Source of the DNA: a virus
IMG/VR virus record: IMGVR_UViG_3300037247_000508
Coordinates: 1 to 38,672 of that record
DNA: 38,672 nt
Strand: one strand, 5' to 3'
Position numbers and translations under genes: made by a program. Within the stretch, counting starts at the first letter, position 1; every line of letters begins with the position of its first letter. The notes beneath the pieces were generated by a model. The model was not told the DNA's origin. It was given only the letters and a program-made list of their open reading frames with translations, and did no database searches. This document shows, piece after piece, positions 8,553 to 17,484 of the stretch.

Positions 8553-8963
8553 ATGTCAGGCGAAGATGGAATTAATGTAATATTACAGGTTGATGATGGG
8601 GCAGCTGGTTTTGATATTCTTGGTGGTCAGGTTAGCACCACTTTAAATTTGCAGACAGTTATTGCAGATACTACCGATAAAGACGGTGCAGGATGGCAGG
8701 GAAGCCTGGGAACCACCAGAAGCGGTGATGTTTCGGTCAATGGCATTCTTGATGCTACAGATGCTGCCTGGGAAACTTTACGCGCCGCATGGCTTGCGGG
8801 TACATCAGAATCATGTGAATTAATTTTAAATGCAGCAGGTGATAAATGGGCAGGTGATTTCTTTGTTGAAGCATTGCCCGGCGCAGGTGATATTGGTGGT
8901 GCAACCACATATGATTTCACACTAAAATCAAACGGTGTTTTGACTTATACAGATATACCATAG
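8553..8963 (+). CDS. Tail tube protein, copy 1
   Basis: 136 residues, TP901-1/GTA-like major tail protein pattern: GINVILQVDDG, GGQVSTTLNLQTVIADTTDKDGAGWQ, TTRSGDVSVNGILD, FVEALPGAGDIGGATTYDFTLKSNGVLTYT. Such proteins polymerise into the hollow tail tube. The preceding TAGGAGATTAAA is a strong ribosome site and is repeated exactly before the next gene. The next gene is a close paralogue, with this copy about seven residues longer. Either copy could be the main tube subunit. Confidence 0.8.
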   Translation: MSGEDGINVILQVDDGAAGFDILGGQVSTTLNLQTVIADTTDKDGAGWQGSLGTTRSGDVSVNGILDATDAAWETLRAAWLAGTSESCELILNAAGDKWAGDFFVEALPGAGDIGGATTYDFTLKSNGVLTYTDIP

Positions 8964-8972
8964 GAGATTAAA

Positions 8973-9359
8973 ATGTCAGGTGAAGACGGAATTAATGTAA
9001 TATTAAAAGTGGGTGCAAATACGCTGGGTGGGCAGGTTAGCACCACCCTCAATTTGCAAACGGTTATGGCTGATACTACCAGTAAAGATGATGCTGGATG
9101 GCAGGCCATGATACCCACAACACGCAGTGGCGATGTATCAGTTAATGGTATACTTGATACCGGTGATACTGCTTATGAAGCTTTACGTGCCGCATGGGTG
9201 GCAGGAACTGCCATTGCATGTACATTGGTGCTAAATCTTGCGGGCAAACAGTGGGCAGGTAGCTTTTTTGTTGAAGCATTACCCGGTGCCGGTGATATTG
9301 GATCTGCATCTACTTATGATTTTACACTAAAATCTGATGGTGTTTTAACTTATACTTAA
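8973..9359 (+). CDS. Tail tube protein, copy 2 (tandem paralogue)
   Basis: 128 residues, colinear with copy 1 through the whole length, sharing MSGEDGINVIL, GGQVSTTLNLQTV, TTRSGDVSVNGILD and FVEALPGAGDIG. It is slightly shorter near residues 13-20 and at the C-terminus. The leader TAGGAGATTAAA and first codons are nearly identical to copy 1, so the whole gene unit was duplicated. Synonymous and amino-acid differences are spread along the gene, so the duplication is not very recent. Both may be incorporated into the tube. Confidence 0.8.
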   Translation: MSGEDGINVILKVGANTLGGQVSTTLNLQTVMADTTSKDDAGWQAMIPTTRSGDVSVNGILDTGDTAYEALRAAWVAGTAIACTLVLNLAGKQWAGSFFVEALPGAGDIGSASTYDFTLKSDGVLTYT

Positions 9360-9370
9360 TGAGGTAAATA

Positions 9371-9691
9371 ATGGCTAATAAAGAAAGAGGTGAAGTAAAA
9401 ATCACCCTTAATGGAAAAGAAATAACGCTTGTTCCATCATATGAAAATTTTGTTGAAATTGAAAGTGCTCTGGATATTTGTCTGTTTGATTTAACTCAAA
9501 ATATGGCGGTTGGAAAATGTTCTTTAAAAGATTTAACAAAATCTGTTGAAATTTTGAGTGGTGAAAAAAATATTGGCAATGCAATTTTTAAAGAAGGTTA
9601 TCCTAATATCATGGTAAAAGTTGGCGAAGCACTTGTAATTGGTATTGCCGGCAATCCATCAAAAAAGGAGATGGAGAAGGAGAAGAATTAG
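9371..9691 (+). CDS. Tail assembly chaperone, unshifted form (GTA gp10-like)
   Basis: 106 residues. The pattern EVKITLNGKEITLVPSYENFVEIESALD...LF, then VGEALVIGIAGN, resembles the gene transfer agent-type chaperone (Phage_TAC_11-like), which binds the tape measure during tail assembly. At codons near 9661 the sequence tcA AAA AAG forms a canonical -1 slippery heptamer. Ribosomes that do not slip end at TAG 9689-9691 after a Lys/Glu tail. Slipping joins the ORF ending at 9900, giving the longer chaperone. Confidence 0.75.
   Translation: MANKERGEVKITLNGKEITLVPSYENFVEIESALDICLFDLTQNMAVGKCSLKDLTKSVEILSGEKNIGNAIFKEGYPNIMVKVGEALVIGIAGNPSKKEMEKEKN
9661..9667 (+). promoter_or_regulatory. Programmed -1 frameshift site A AAA AAG
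   Basis: The zero-frame codons are TCA AAA AAG, so the heptamer sits exactly in the X XXY YYZ register. The following sequence GAGATGGAGAAGGAGAAG contains SD-like AAGGAG elements just after the site. A -1 shift enters an open frame encoding the second chaperone domain to 9900. Frameshifts here are established for tail chaperone pairs of many long-tailed phages. Confidence 0.75.
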
Positions 9692-9900
9692 ACGGATTTC
9701 CTTTTGAAGCACATATGCGCATAGCATTAGGCGTATTAAAATGGCCCCCGTCTGTTTTTTGGCAATCAACGCCACATGAATTTGTTGCTGCTTGTGAAGG
9801 TTCACAAGGCGAATTTGGACAAACAAAAAGGAAAGAAACCGCATTCCAGAAACTTTATAAAGAAGTAAAAGAGGCAGATAAAAATGGCGACAACAATTGA
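9661..9900 (+). CDS. Tail chaperone, frameshifted extension (T domain, GTA TAC-like)
   Basis: Open in the -1 frame from the slippery site to TGA 9898-9900, with no good independent start for its beginning (an internal ATG lies at 9715). The product includes DGFPFEAHMRIALGVLKWPPSVFWQSTPHEFVAA, matching the short TAC family of rcc01693 type, whose hallmark is LG.LR..P..FW..TP.E. In gene transfer agents this is often a separate gene; here it is best read as the C-terminal part of a fusion made by frameshifting. It overlaps the tape measure start by 17 bases. Confidence 0.7.
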   Translation, partial: KKGDGEGEELDGFPFEAHMRIALGVLKWPPSVFWQSTPHEFVAACEGSQGEFGQTKRKETAFQKLYKEVKEADKNGDNN

Positions 9901-11911
9901 AGAATTAGCAGTCCGGTTTTCTGCCCAGACAGAAGATTTAAACAGAGAATTAAGACGCCTTGAAGCCACTGCTTCAAGAACCGGGAAAAAAGTCACTAAA
10001 AAACTTGGTGGCATTCAAACTTCATTAAATAAAATTGGTAAAGCGGCAAAATCAGCAGGTGCTGCAATTGCTGCTATTATTATTACCAGAAAATTAATAG
10101 ATTTAGGATTGAGCTTTAAAAATGCTGCCCGCGATGCGGAAGAAATGGAAAATAAATTTGATGCGGTTTTCAAGAGTTCTTCTAAAGATGTCAGAATATG
10201 GGCAGATACTTTAGCCAAAGAAGTCAAGCGTTCAAGATTTTCCTTAATGGAATTTGCAAGCACTTTTCAGGATACATTTGTTCCTTTGGGATTTGCCCGG
10301 CGCGAAGCTGCAGAATTATCAAAACAACTGGTTGAATTGGCTGTTGATGTGTCCAGTTTTTCAAATAAACTGGAATCTGATGTTATAAGAGATTTTCAAA
10401 GTGCTTTGGTGGGTAATCATGAGACGGTTAGAAAATATGGTATTATTGTAACAGAAGCCACATTGACCCAAGAAGCACTTTCATCCGGATTAGCAAACAC
10501 AAAAGCAGAAATTACGGAAATGAATAAAGTTCAGGCTCGGCTGAATCTTATCATGAAGGGCACAGCTGATGCACAGGGGGATGCAGCCCGGACTGCTGGA
10601 AGTCAAGCCAATAAAGAAAAGGAATTATCTGCTGCTTTTGAAGAATTATCAATAACACTTGGTACTCTTTTGACCCCCGCAACGCTGGCAGCTACCAATG
10701 GTTTGATTGATATAACAAATGCTCTGGTTAAGCTTTTTAACACCACAGAACTTGAAAAAATAAATGATGAAGTTGAAGCATTGGAAAACAGATTATTTGA
10801 TTTGGGTTTTCTAAAAATAAGGCTGGGAAAAACAGAAGAGGGTGATAGGGACACTATTAGACTAGAAAGAACTAACGCCAGTATTCAACGAACAATAGAT
10901 AAAATTAATGAATTGCTGGCAAAACGAAGGGAATTATTGGATCCTCCAAAAACAGCAAAAGATTTAGAAGCCGAAGCTGCTGATGCAGCAGAGGCTGCAG
11001 CACTAAGAAAAGCCGCTGCCGAAAAACGAGCCGCCGCAGAAGCTGAAAAAGCAGCCAAAGAACACGCAAAAATACTTTCTAAAGTAACTGCCGAATTAGA
11101 AAAATTGCGCAATGAAGTTTTTAAAATAAATAATGATATATTTGCTGTTATTGATGAAACTGCAAAGCTTGAACTTGCGGCATTCAGAAAAACATTTGAT
11201 GGTAAAGTAGGCTTTGAGGAACAATTTCTTGAGGCTAAGAAATTAATTGAAGCCAAGCGTGTACAATCTACAATTGAAGCACAACAGAAAATTGATGAAG
11301 AAGCTGCAAAAGCACTGGAAAAACGATTAAAAGACGAACAGACTAAACAGAAAAAGGCAGCAGATATTGCAAGAAAAACTTTAGAGGCGAATATGAGGGC
11401 CGCGCAGCAACACGCAGATGATTTTGCAATGTCTTTTGACCGTGCTTTTAATGATTTGATATTTTCAGGCGGCAAACTTTCTGATGTTCTTAAAAATCTC
11501 TTAAAGGATTTGGCCCGGATGGCCGCACAAAAGATTTTCCTGGATGCCGTTTCAAGATCATTGGGTGGTAGTGTTGCTTCATTTTTTGGCTTTGCAAAAG
11601 GCGGTGTTATGACGGGTGGTGGACCTGCCTCACTTAATAAATATGCAGGCGGTGGCATTGCAAGATCCCCACAATTGGCATTATTCGGAGAAGGCAGTAG
11701 ACCAGAAGCATTTGTACCACTTCCCGATGGCCGCAATATACCAGTTAAAATAGAAGGTGGCGGCGGTATGGCTGGACAAACTATAGTTAATCATTTTTCT
11801 TTTGTCACCGATGTTAAAAATACTGTTAGGGCGGAAATATTGGCAGCAATACCACTCATAATTCAGGCAACTAAAGGCCAGGTTATTGCCGAACAACGAG
11901 GAATCAGATAA
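9884..11911 (+). CDS. Tape measure protein
   Basis: 675 residues. It sets tail length and is likely ejected with the DNA. Features: N-terminal helical region, a hydrophobic stretch near residues 55-75 (SAGAAIAAIIITRKLIDLGL), long Ala/Glu/Lys coiled coil (about 360-510), and a C-terminal segment with FAKGGVMTGGGPASLNKYAGGGIARSPQLALFGEGSRPEAFVPLPDGR, a typical tape measure ending. Using the usual ratio of about 0.15 nm per residue, the tail would be near 100 nm (inference). The stop overlaps the next ATG. Confidence 0.9.
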   Translation: MATTIEELAVRFSAQTEDLNRELRRLEATASRTGKKVTKKLGGIQTSLNKIGKAAKSAGAAIAAIIITRKLIDLGLSFKNAARDAEEMENKFDAVFKSSSKDVRIWADTLAKEVKRSRFSLMEFASTFQDTFVPLGFARREAAELSKQLVELAVDVSSFSNKLESDVIRDFQSALVGNHETVRKYGIIVTEATLTQEALSSGLANTKAEITEMNKVQARLNLIMKGTADAQGDAARTAGSQANKEKELSAAFEELSITLGTLLTPATLAATNGLIDITNALVKLFNTTELEKINDEVEALENRLFDLGFLKIRLGKTEEGDRDTIRLERTNASIQRTIDKINELLAKRRELLDPPKTAKDLEAEAADAAEAAALRKAAAEKRAAAEAEKAAKEHAKILSKVTAELEKLRNEVFKINNDIFAVIDETAKLELAAFRKTFDGKVGFEEQFLEAKKLIEAKRVQSTIEAQQKIDEEAAKALEKRLKDEQTKQKKAADIARKTLEANMRAAQQHADDFAMSFDRAFNDLIFSGGKLSDVLKNLLKDLARMAAQKIFLDAVSRSLGGSVASFFGFAKGGVMTGGGPASLNKYAGGGIARSPQLALFGEGSRPEAFVPLPDGRNIPVKIEGGGGMAGQTIVNHFSFVTDVKNTVRAEILAAIPLIIQATKGQVIAEQRGIR

Positions 11912-12591
11912 TGGCTATTACATATCCGCGCACATGGCCCGGTTTCGGTATCAGATTATCAAGTTTTGGGCTCAATCGTTTGCAATCAGCTTTTGAAGCG
12001 GATGCAACAAGACAAGTCCAAGTACAGAATTTTAATGCCGGCCTTTCTGATCGATGGGAAGGGATATGGACCGTTAGAAAGCTTATTCAAGTGGATGTAG
12101 CAAATTTATCAGCATGGCTCACTTCATTAAATGGCAGGTTGGGCACCTTCTTTGCATATGATCCCGACAGAAGAATACCCAATGGAAGTATAAGTATTGG
12201 CCAAGGTTCAATCACATGTGACAATAATATTATAACATGTGATAGCGATTTAATCAGCAGCGATAATGGAAATGGTATAATTACCGTTAATGGAAACGGT
12301 CAAACAGGGAAATCATTAAATGTAAATATGGATGCAGTTGCAAATGCATTATTACCAGGTGATTATGTTCAGGTTGGTACGGGCTTTCATATAATGCTTG
12401 AGGTTACAAATGGGGGAGCTACCACACTGGAATTTGATCCTGTAATGAGAAGTAGCCCCACGGATGGACAAGAAGTTATATTTATAAATCCGGTTTTAAT
12501 TGCCCGTCTGGTAACTCAATTTAAACAATGGGATACAGATCAAAGTAAAATAGGCGATTTTTCTTTTGCATTTGAGGAAGTGCTACAATGA
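11911..12591 (+). CDS. Distal tail/minor tail protein
   Basis: 226 residues directly after the tape measure, the usual position of the distal tail protein. N-terminus PRTWPGFGIRLSSFGLNRLQSAFEADATRQVQVQNF, then DRWEGIWTVRKLIQVDVANLSAWLTSLNGRLGTFFAYDPDRR, fits phage proteins in which a thumb-like region adopts a W...L...GR...F..YDP pattern. It overlaps the next gene by four bases. Its exact counterpart in lambda (M or L) is uncertain. Confidence 0.65.
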   Translation: MAITYPRTWPGFGIRLSSFGLNRLQSAFEADATRQVQVQNFNAGLSDRWEGIWTVRKLIQVDVANLSAWLTSLNGRLGTFFAYDPDRRIPNGSISIGQGSITCDNNIITCDSDLISSDNGNGIITVNGNGQTGKSLNVNMDAVANALLPGDYVQVGTGFHIMLEVTNGGATTLEFDPVMRSSPTDGQEVIFINPVLIARLVTQFKQWDTDQSKIGDFSFAFEEVLQ

Positions 12592-13256
12592 CCAGGGATT
12601 TAGATGCAGGTGTACAACAGGCAATAGATGATGCAGATACAGATGGCCTTAACATGGCACTTTTGTTTTTTGCAGATTATGAAGATGATCCCGTTTATGT
12701 TTGGACCGGTATTGGTGATCTTGAACATAATGGCAATACATATTTGGGTGTTGGTGATTTGGGAAACATTTCTTCAATCATTGAAGATTCAAAGCTTAAA
12801 GATGTTAGATATAGTGCAACCTTATCTTCAATCCCACAAGGATCCATACCCGATATTATTAGTGCAGTTACTGATGGCAACCCAACAGGCCGGGATTTCA
12901 CTATTGATCTTGCTTTTTTTACCCCTGATGTACAATTAGTAGGCGTATTACCATTAACTGCTGGATTTATGGACGGTTCACAAATTAATGAATCACCAAC
13001 AGAAGATGGTGGATTTATTGGTTCAATCACCCAAAATCTGGCAAGTGACGCAACCAGATTAAGTAAAAGAAAATTTATAAGACAAACTAATCAGGCCCAA
13101 CAACAATTATTTCCCAGCGATTTAGGCTTCGAATTTGTATCAGACACCAATATGGGTGAAATATATTGGGGACAAAAAGCAAGTGTTGTAGCAGGTCAAT
13201 CAACAGGTGATCGTGGTGGTGGGGGAAATAGGCGTGGCAGAAGGATAGATTTATAA
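12588..13256 (+). CDS. Tail tip assembly protein
   Basis: 222 residues. Contains VYVWTGIGDLEHNGNTYLGVGDLGNISSI, a W.G.G.L...G..Y.G.G.L..I pattern common to tail-tip proteins upstream of the NlpC/P60-like gene in alphaproteobacterial phages. The C-terminus carries a Gly/Arg-rich tail (GDRGGGGNRRGRR). The position corresponds to lambda L, although the Cys cluster that binds iron-sulphur in lambda L is not present. Overlaps on both sides suggest coupled translation. Confidence 0.6.
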   Translation: MTRDLDAGVQQAIDDADTDGLNMALLFFADYEDDPVYVWTGIGDLEHNGNTYLGVGDLGNISSIIEDSKLKDVRYSATLSSIPQGSIPDIISAVTDGNPTGRDFTIDLAFFTPDVQLVGVLPLTAGFMDGSQINESPTEDGGFIGSITQNLASDATRLSKRKFIRQTNQAQQQLFPSDLGFEFVSDTNMGEIYWGQKASVVAGQSTGDRGGGGNRRGRRIDL

Positions 13257-13669
13257 TGAATAATCATAATAATCTTATTAAATATATTGAAAGTGTTAAA
13301 GATGAGCCATTCAAATGGGGTGAGCATAATTGCTGTATATTTGTTAATAATTGTTTGAAAGCATATACCGGTAAAAGCTACATGCCAGATGTTGCTTTTA
13401 ATTATAATGATATGAAAAGTGCAATAAAGGCTTTAAGATCAACAAAATCAAAATCACTATATAATAATCTCATTAAAATCTTTGGAAATCCATTTAATGT
13501 AGTTCGGGCCATGCGCGGGGATATCGTTTATAAAAATGATGGTTTAGAAGGGCCAAGCATAGGCATGTGCATGGGTAATATATCTTATTTTGTTGGTGAA
13601 GACGGATTACAGGAAATTAAAACTTTGGAGTGTAAATCAGCGTGGGCAAGACAGTTGGAAAAATATTAA
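13256..13669 (+). CDS. NlpC/P60-like tail protein (DUF6950)
   Basis: 137 residues. The opening FKWGEHNCCIFVNNCLKAYTG matches DUF6950, an NlpC/P60-related domain in which the Cys after the (H/N)C pair is the presumed nucleophile. GDIVYKNDGLEGPSIGMCMGN forms the second block. These proteins sit at the lambda K position and may trim peptidoglycan during infection or assist tip assembly. The catalytic His is not clear in this copy. The 3' end overlaps the tip protein gene by 28 bases. Confidence 0.72.
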   Translation: MNNHNNLIKYIESVKDEPFKWGEHNCCIFVNNCLKAYTGKSYMPDVAFNYNDMKSAIKALRSTKSKSLYNNLIKIFGNPFNVVRAMRGDIVYKNDGLEGPSIGMCMGNISYFVGEDGLQEIKTLECKSAWARQLEKY

Positions 13670-16005
13670 AAATAGTTGGGAAAGTGGTAGTTGGCGTTGC
13701 GCTGGTTACTGCTGTTGTTCTTGGTGTTATGACCGGCAACCCCGCAGTAGTGGGATGGGCACTGGGTCAATTTTCTTCTGTAATATTAGCGGGTACCATT
13801 GCCATGTCAGTTGGTCAGATGCTTGACCCGCCAACATTTACAGATTCATTAGAAGATGATCAGAGTGGATTAAATCTTTCTTTAACAGGAAACCCCACAG
13901 AACCCAGAAAGGTTCTGTTTGGAAAAGCAGCTACTGGTGGCAATATTATTTATAGGGCAAACACGGGCAATGATGGCGAAGATTTACATATAGTGATTGG
14001 ACTCGCGGGTCATTTAATAACCAGCTTTGACAGTTTTAAATTTGGTGCTGATATTATCACATTTACCGCTAATAATGCGGATGGTGATTTAAACGGTTTT
14101 TTATTCAAGTATGATCATTTAGGGGCAGATGATCAAACAGCAGATACAAATCTGGTAGCAAACAGCACAGAATGGACGACAGCACATAGATTAAGAGGCA
14201 TTGCATATAGTTATTTAAAAGCCATATGGGATCAGGAAAAGTTTCCTAATGGCTTGCAAAAAATGATTTTCACTATATCAGGAACCGCCGTTTACGATCC
14301 ACGCCTTGATAGCACCAATGGCGGATCAGGAAGCCAAAGATTTGATGATCAGTCAACATGGGTATTTAGCGATAATCCTATTTTATGTATGGCAACATAT
14401 GGTTTGGGGCTTAAAGTTGGTGGTGAAGTTATTGCTGGCATGGAGATTAGCCCATCAAGAATTGATTGGCCAAGCGTTATAGCCCAGGCAAATATATGTG
14501 ATGAATTGGTGGCTTTAAAAGCAGGCGGCACAGAAAAGAGATATACTTGTAATGGTTGGATAAATACTGAAAGAGATCACAGATCAAATCTTACTTTATT
14601 ATCGTCTGCATGTGCCGGTGGTGTAGCCTTCCAGGCGGCATTATGGCGGTCTTATGCAGCAGCTGCCATACCCGCTATTAAAACACGTTCCGGCTTTAAT
14701 ATAATGGGCCCTAAAAGCTATACAACAAAGCGCGGGTTGGATGCTATGCATAACGGTATTCAGGGTCGTTTTTCTGATCCATCATCAGATTATAGCCTTG
14801 TGGATTATCCGGCAAGAAACAATGCCACATTTTTAGTAGAAGATGGCGGACAAGAAAATATAATGCAGCTTGATTTCCCCATGACAAAATCGCAGACCAT
14901 GTGCCAAAGATTATCAAAAATAGCTTTAGGTAGGAACAGAATGCAGCGCAGCTTAGATGCAGTTTTTAGTCCTGTTGCACTTGAAGATACGGTTTTAGAC
15001 ACCATAACATTTAATTATGCACCATTTAATCTTGTTAATCAGAAAATGAGAATATCAGATTGGGAACTTGTTATACAGGATACAGAAGATGGACCGCTTT
15101 TGTTGGTTAAAGAATCATTAATTGAAGATGATGATGATATATATGCATGGGATGAAACAACTGATGAACTTGATTTTGTTGGACCAGTAGCTGTACCATC
15201 AAGCAAAATGCTTAATATCACCGCAGAAAATTTTCAGAATGTGGCAACAGCACAAGGATTGCCGGCAGGTATTAAAGCAGATCAGGGTGATGGTGTAAAA
15301 CGGGTTGTTTCAATCGGTAATTCACAAAGGACTGCAAGAGATGGGGACGCAATAACATTTAACCAAACATGGGATGCTAATAATCTACCGGAAGTAGAAT
15401 TTTATAACGGTGGATTAACATTTGATAGCGGTGGTACACTTACCGGTGATCAGGTGCAGCAATTTAAAGCATTAAATATAAGCGCATCAGGGTTCACTGC
15501 AGAGCTTTTATTATCAAGCACAGCAGGTGCCACAACTTTGCATACTGATGGCCCTGGAACCGAAACAACAACGGATGTTTGGGAATTAGACAAAAGCCAG
15601 GCAGCAGAAGCATGGGATGATCAATACACATTTCAAATTGATGTAACTTTGGGTTCAAGATTTATAGTACGTCTAAATGATTGGGTCCCTACAAATACTG
15701 CATTTGGCTTTTATACTAATGATGGTGGTGGATTTGTTCAAAGGGCAACATTAACATTGATAAGTGATGGTGGATCGTCTTCAAATACTGCTTTAAATCA
15801 GACGAAAACAATCACTGTTGATGGTTTAGGGCAACATGCAGGATTTGAATTTAAGGTACTTATTGAAAGTGGTAATGCATCATCAAGCATTGATAATCTG
15901 GATAGCGTAAAATATTCAACAGCAGGAGCCCCAACAACAATTAATGCAACACCTACTACTGTATCACCAGTACCATATGTAGTTAAAGGAGGTTTGGACT
16001 CGTAA
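13642..16005 (+). CDS. Tail tip / central fibre protein (J-like)
   Basis: 787 residues starting at GTG 13642. The N-terminus has a hydrophobic VGKVVVGVALVTAVVLGVMTGNP stretch typical of alphaproteobacterial phage tip proteins, then QMLDPPTFTD and LTGNPTEPRKVLFGKAATGG (PRPVVYG-like entry to the J fold). The middle part has hub-type domains (CDELVALKAGGTEKRYTCNGWINTE). The last 300 residues are beta-rich and likely surface exposed, so this protein probably contacts the host receptor. Its length and position after the DUF6950 gene support the call. Confidence 0.8.
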   Translation: MGKTVGKILKIVGKVVVGVALVTAVVLGVMTGNPAVVGWALGQFSSVILAGTIAMSVGQMLDPPTFTDSLEDDQSGLNLSLTGNPTEPRKVLFGKAATGGNIIYRANTGNDGEDLHIVIGLAGHLITSFDSFKFGADIITFTANNADGDLNGFLFKYDHLGADDQTADTNLVANSTEWTTAHRLRGIAYSYLKAIWDQEKFPNGLQKMIFTISGTAVYDPRLDSTNGGSGSQRFDDQSTWVFSDNPILCMATYGLGLKVGGEVIAGMEISPSRIDWPSVIAQANICDELVALKAGGTEKRYTCNGWINTERDHRSNLTLLSSACAGGVAFQAALWRSYAAAAIPAIKTRSGFNIMGPKSYTTKRGLDAMHNGIQGRFSDPSSDYSLVDYPARNNATFLVEDGGQENIMQLDFPMTKSQTMCQRLSKIALGRNRMQRSLDAVFSPVALEDTVLDTITFNYAPFNLVNQKMRISDWELVIQDTEDGPLLLVKESLIEDDDDIYAWDETTDELDFVGPVAVPSSKMLNITAENFQNVATAQGLPAGIKADQGDGVKRVVSIGNSQRTARDGDAITFNQTWDANNLPEVEFYNGGLTFDSGGTLTGDQVQQFKALNISASGFTAELLLSSTAGATTLHTDGPGTETTTDVWELDKSQAAEAWDDQYTFQIDVTLGSRFIVRLNDWVPTNTAFGFYTNDGGGFVQRATLTLISDGGSSSNTALNQTKTITVDGLGQHAGFEFKVLIESGNASSSIDNLDSVKYSTAGAPTTINATPTTVSPVPYVVKGGLDS

Positions 16006-16340
16006 TGTTTACACCACCAAATTATGAAACACACCCGGACGGAACAAAAGATATTGATGAAAAAGGCCGCGTTAAATGCAAATGTGGCAGAAAAGTATGG
16101 CCATTTGTCTTGGTTAAAGTTACCCAATTTGATAATGTTGATCAAAATTGGGCATGTGATGGATGCTGGACGGATTGGCAGAGACACAGAAAGCCATTAA
16201 AGAAAGTTGATAATCATAAAGATTTAATGCATAATGATCGGCAAAAGAGCCGTAAAGCATGGGATGAAGATTGGTTATCCGGTCATGGCGCACCAAAAGA
16301 ATTGATTGACAAAATGAAACAGACAAAGAGAAGGGCTTAA
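16005..16340 (+). CDS. Small protein with zinc-ribbon-like cysteines
   Basis: 111 residues. KCKCGRKVWPF and CDGCWTDWQRHRK provide CxC and CxxC pairs about 35 residues apart, a likely metal-binding ribbon. The C-terminal half is basic and helical (KAWDEDWLSGHGAPKELIDKMKQ). It is transcribed with the tail tip gene (TAATG overlap). It could be a small virion or DNA-associated protein; no family is recognised. Confidence 0.5.
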   Translation: MFTPPNYETHPDGTKDIDEKGRVKCKCGRKVWPFVLVKVTQFDNVDQNWACDGCWTDWQRHRKPLKKVDNHKDLMHNDRQKSRKAWDEDWLSGHGAPKELIDKMKQTKRRA

Positions 16341-16341
16341 A

Positions 16342-16938
16342 ATGAGTTTATATTCAATTCAATCTGATGCAACAAGCATTGGTGCAGCTGCTAATGATGA
16401 TACCGGAACAGATTTAAGAACGGCTGTTGATAGAATTGTTCAAGATTTTACGGCTATAAAGGCTGCTTTTAGTCCTGATAATGCTGGTGGTATATATTTG
16501 GGCGGTAGTGCTGCTGCGAATTTGTTTAATGATTATGAAGAAGGCACTTTTACTCCTGCTTTAGTGGCAGGAACATCTGGAACACTAGCCCTTTTCGCGT
16601 CTGCTAATACTTTAAACTATACCAAAATAGGCCGAATTGTTCATATAACAGGGCAGATACAGGTACAAACATCCACCTCCCCATTAGGTACCTTAAGAAT
16701 GACCGGGCTTCCTTTCGCTGTAGGAAATTCTTCGGATAATGCAGAACGGGCAGGGGGTGTTCTTAGTTTTATAGGATTAACTGCTGCGGGGGTTAGTACA
16801 ATATGGGAAGTTAGAGCGGGGGAAACAGAATTAAGAATATTAAAATTTGATGGTCAATCCTCAACAGATGACCAAGCAGCACAAGCAGCGGTAAATTCCA
16901 CACTATTTTTCGATCTGTCATATACAACCGATTTATAA
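16342..16938 (+). CDS. Tail fibre/adhesin-like protein
   Basis: 198 residues. The sequence NLFNDYEEGTFTPALVAGTSG...LNYTKIGRIVHITGQI is the EGTFTP...Y.KIG..V motif seen at the ends of many phage tail fibres and spikes. A short helical N-terminus (TDLRTAVDRIVQDFTAIKAAF) may mediate trimerisation or attachment. Beta-rich sequence follows. It probably helps recognise the host surface, judging from motif and position after the tail tip genes. Confidence 0.62.
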   Translation: MSLYSIQSDATSIGAAANDDTGTDLRTAVDRIVQDFTAIKAAFSPDNAGGIYLGGSAAANLFNDYEEGTFTPALVAGTSGTLALFASANTLNYTKIGRIVHITGQIQVQTSTSPLGTLRMTGLPFAVGNSSDNAERAGGVLSFIGLTAAGVSTIWEVRAGETELRILKFDGQSSTDDQAAQAAVNSTLFFDLSYTTDL

Positions 16939-16951
16939 GAAAGGAAATGCA

Positions 16952-17161
16952 ATGGCACAATACACAGAAGAAACAGAAACACACGTAACTATAAAAAATG
17001 ACGGGGCAAAAGAAGTTCGCATCGTTACTATCGTTTTAAAAGACGGTGTTGAGGTAGGACGATCTAATCATAGAACAATTATACCTTATGATGCAGACGT
17101 TCCTGCTAAAATAGAGAATTTTATTAATGCCAAAAAAGGCAAACAACCCAAAAAGGAATAA
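16952..17161 (+). CDS. Small acidic/basic protein, unknown
   Basis: 69 residues preceded by AAAGGAAATGCA. Sequence THVTIKNDGAKEVRIVTIVLKDGVEVGRSNHRTIIPYDADVPAKI suggests a small beta-sandwich; the tail is Lys-rich. Phages of many kinds carry such short proteins after the fibre gene (sometimes chaperones), but no direct evidence shows this. Co-directional with the lysis genes. Confidence 0.45.
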   Translation: MAQYTEETETHVTIKNDGAKEVRIVTIVLKDGVEVGRSNHRTIIPYDADVPAKIENFINAKKGKQPKKE

Positions 17162-17163
17162 TT

Positions 17164-17484
17164 ATGTATCAAATAGGTCCTTTTATTATTAAAGCAAAAT
17201 GCCTTGGTTATCCAGATGATGACGCAAAGCCATTATGGAGATGGACAGGATTTCACCATTATTTATTCACCCTTTTTAACATCACATTAGGATTTATTTT
17301 TTATGGTGTTGAAGGTGCCGCTGGTGCATGGATTGCTACATGTATGCATTATCTTATAAAAGAAATACGCGAAGGTGGAAAACAGTTTGAAGTTCTGGAT
17401 TTTTTAACGCCGCTTGTATTTGGTCAAATAACAATTATAATATTATTGAATATTGAAAGGTTGATACAATATGCCACAAGCTAA
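17164..17484 (+). CDS. Membrane protein, holin candidate
   Basis: 106 residues with two to three hydrophobic segments (FTLFNITLGFIFYGVEGAAGAWIATCMHYL and LDFLTPLVFGQITIIILLNIERL). It stands directly before a coiled-coil membrane protein, the endolysin-like gene and the spanins, the usual holin position. A strong ribosome site AAAAAGGAATAATT precedes it. Holin function is inferred from size, membrane segments and neighbours only. Confidence 0.5.
   Translation: MYQIGPFIIKAKCLGYPDDDAKPLWRWTGFHHYLFTLFNITLGFIFYGVEGAAGAWIATCMHYLIKEIREGGKQFEVLDFLTPLVFGQITIIILLNIERLIQYATS

Noticed and set aside
10885-11736. A 283-residue minus-strand ORF opposite the tape measure
   Set aside because: Ser/Ala/Phe-rich shadow of the Ala/Lys coiled coil on the plus strand, without a start signal.
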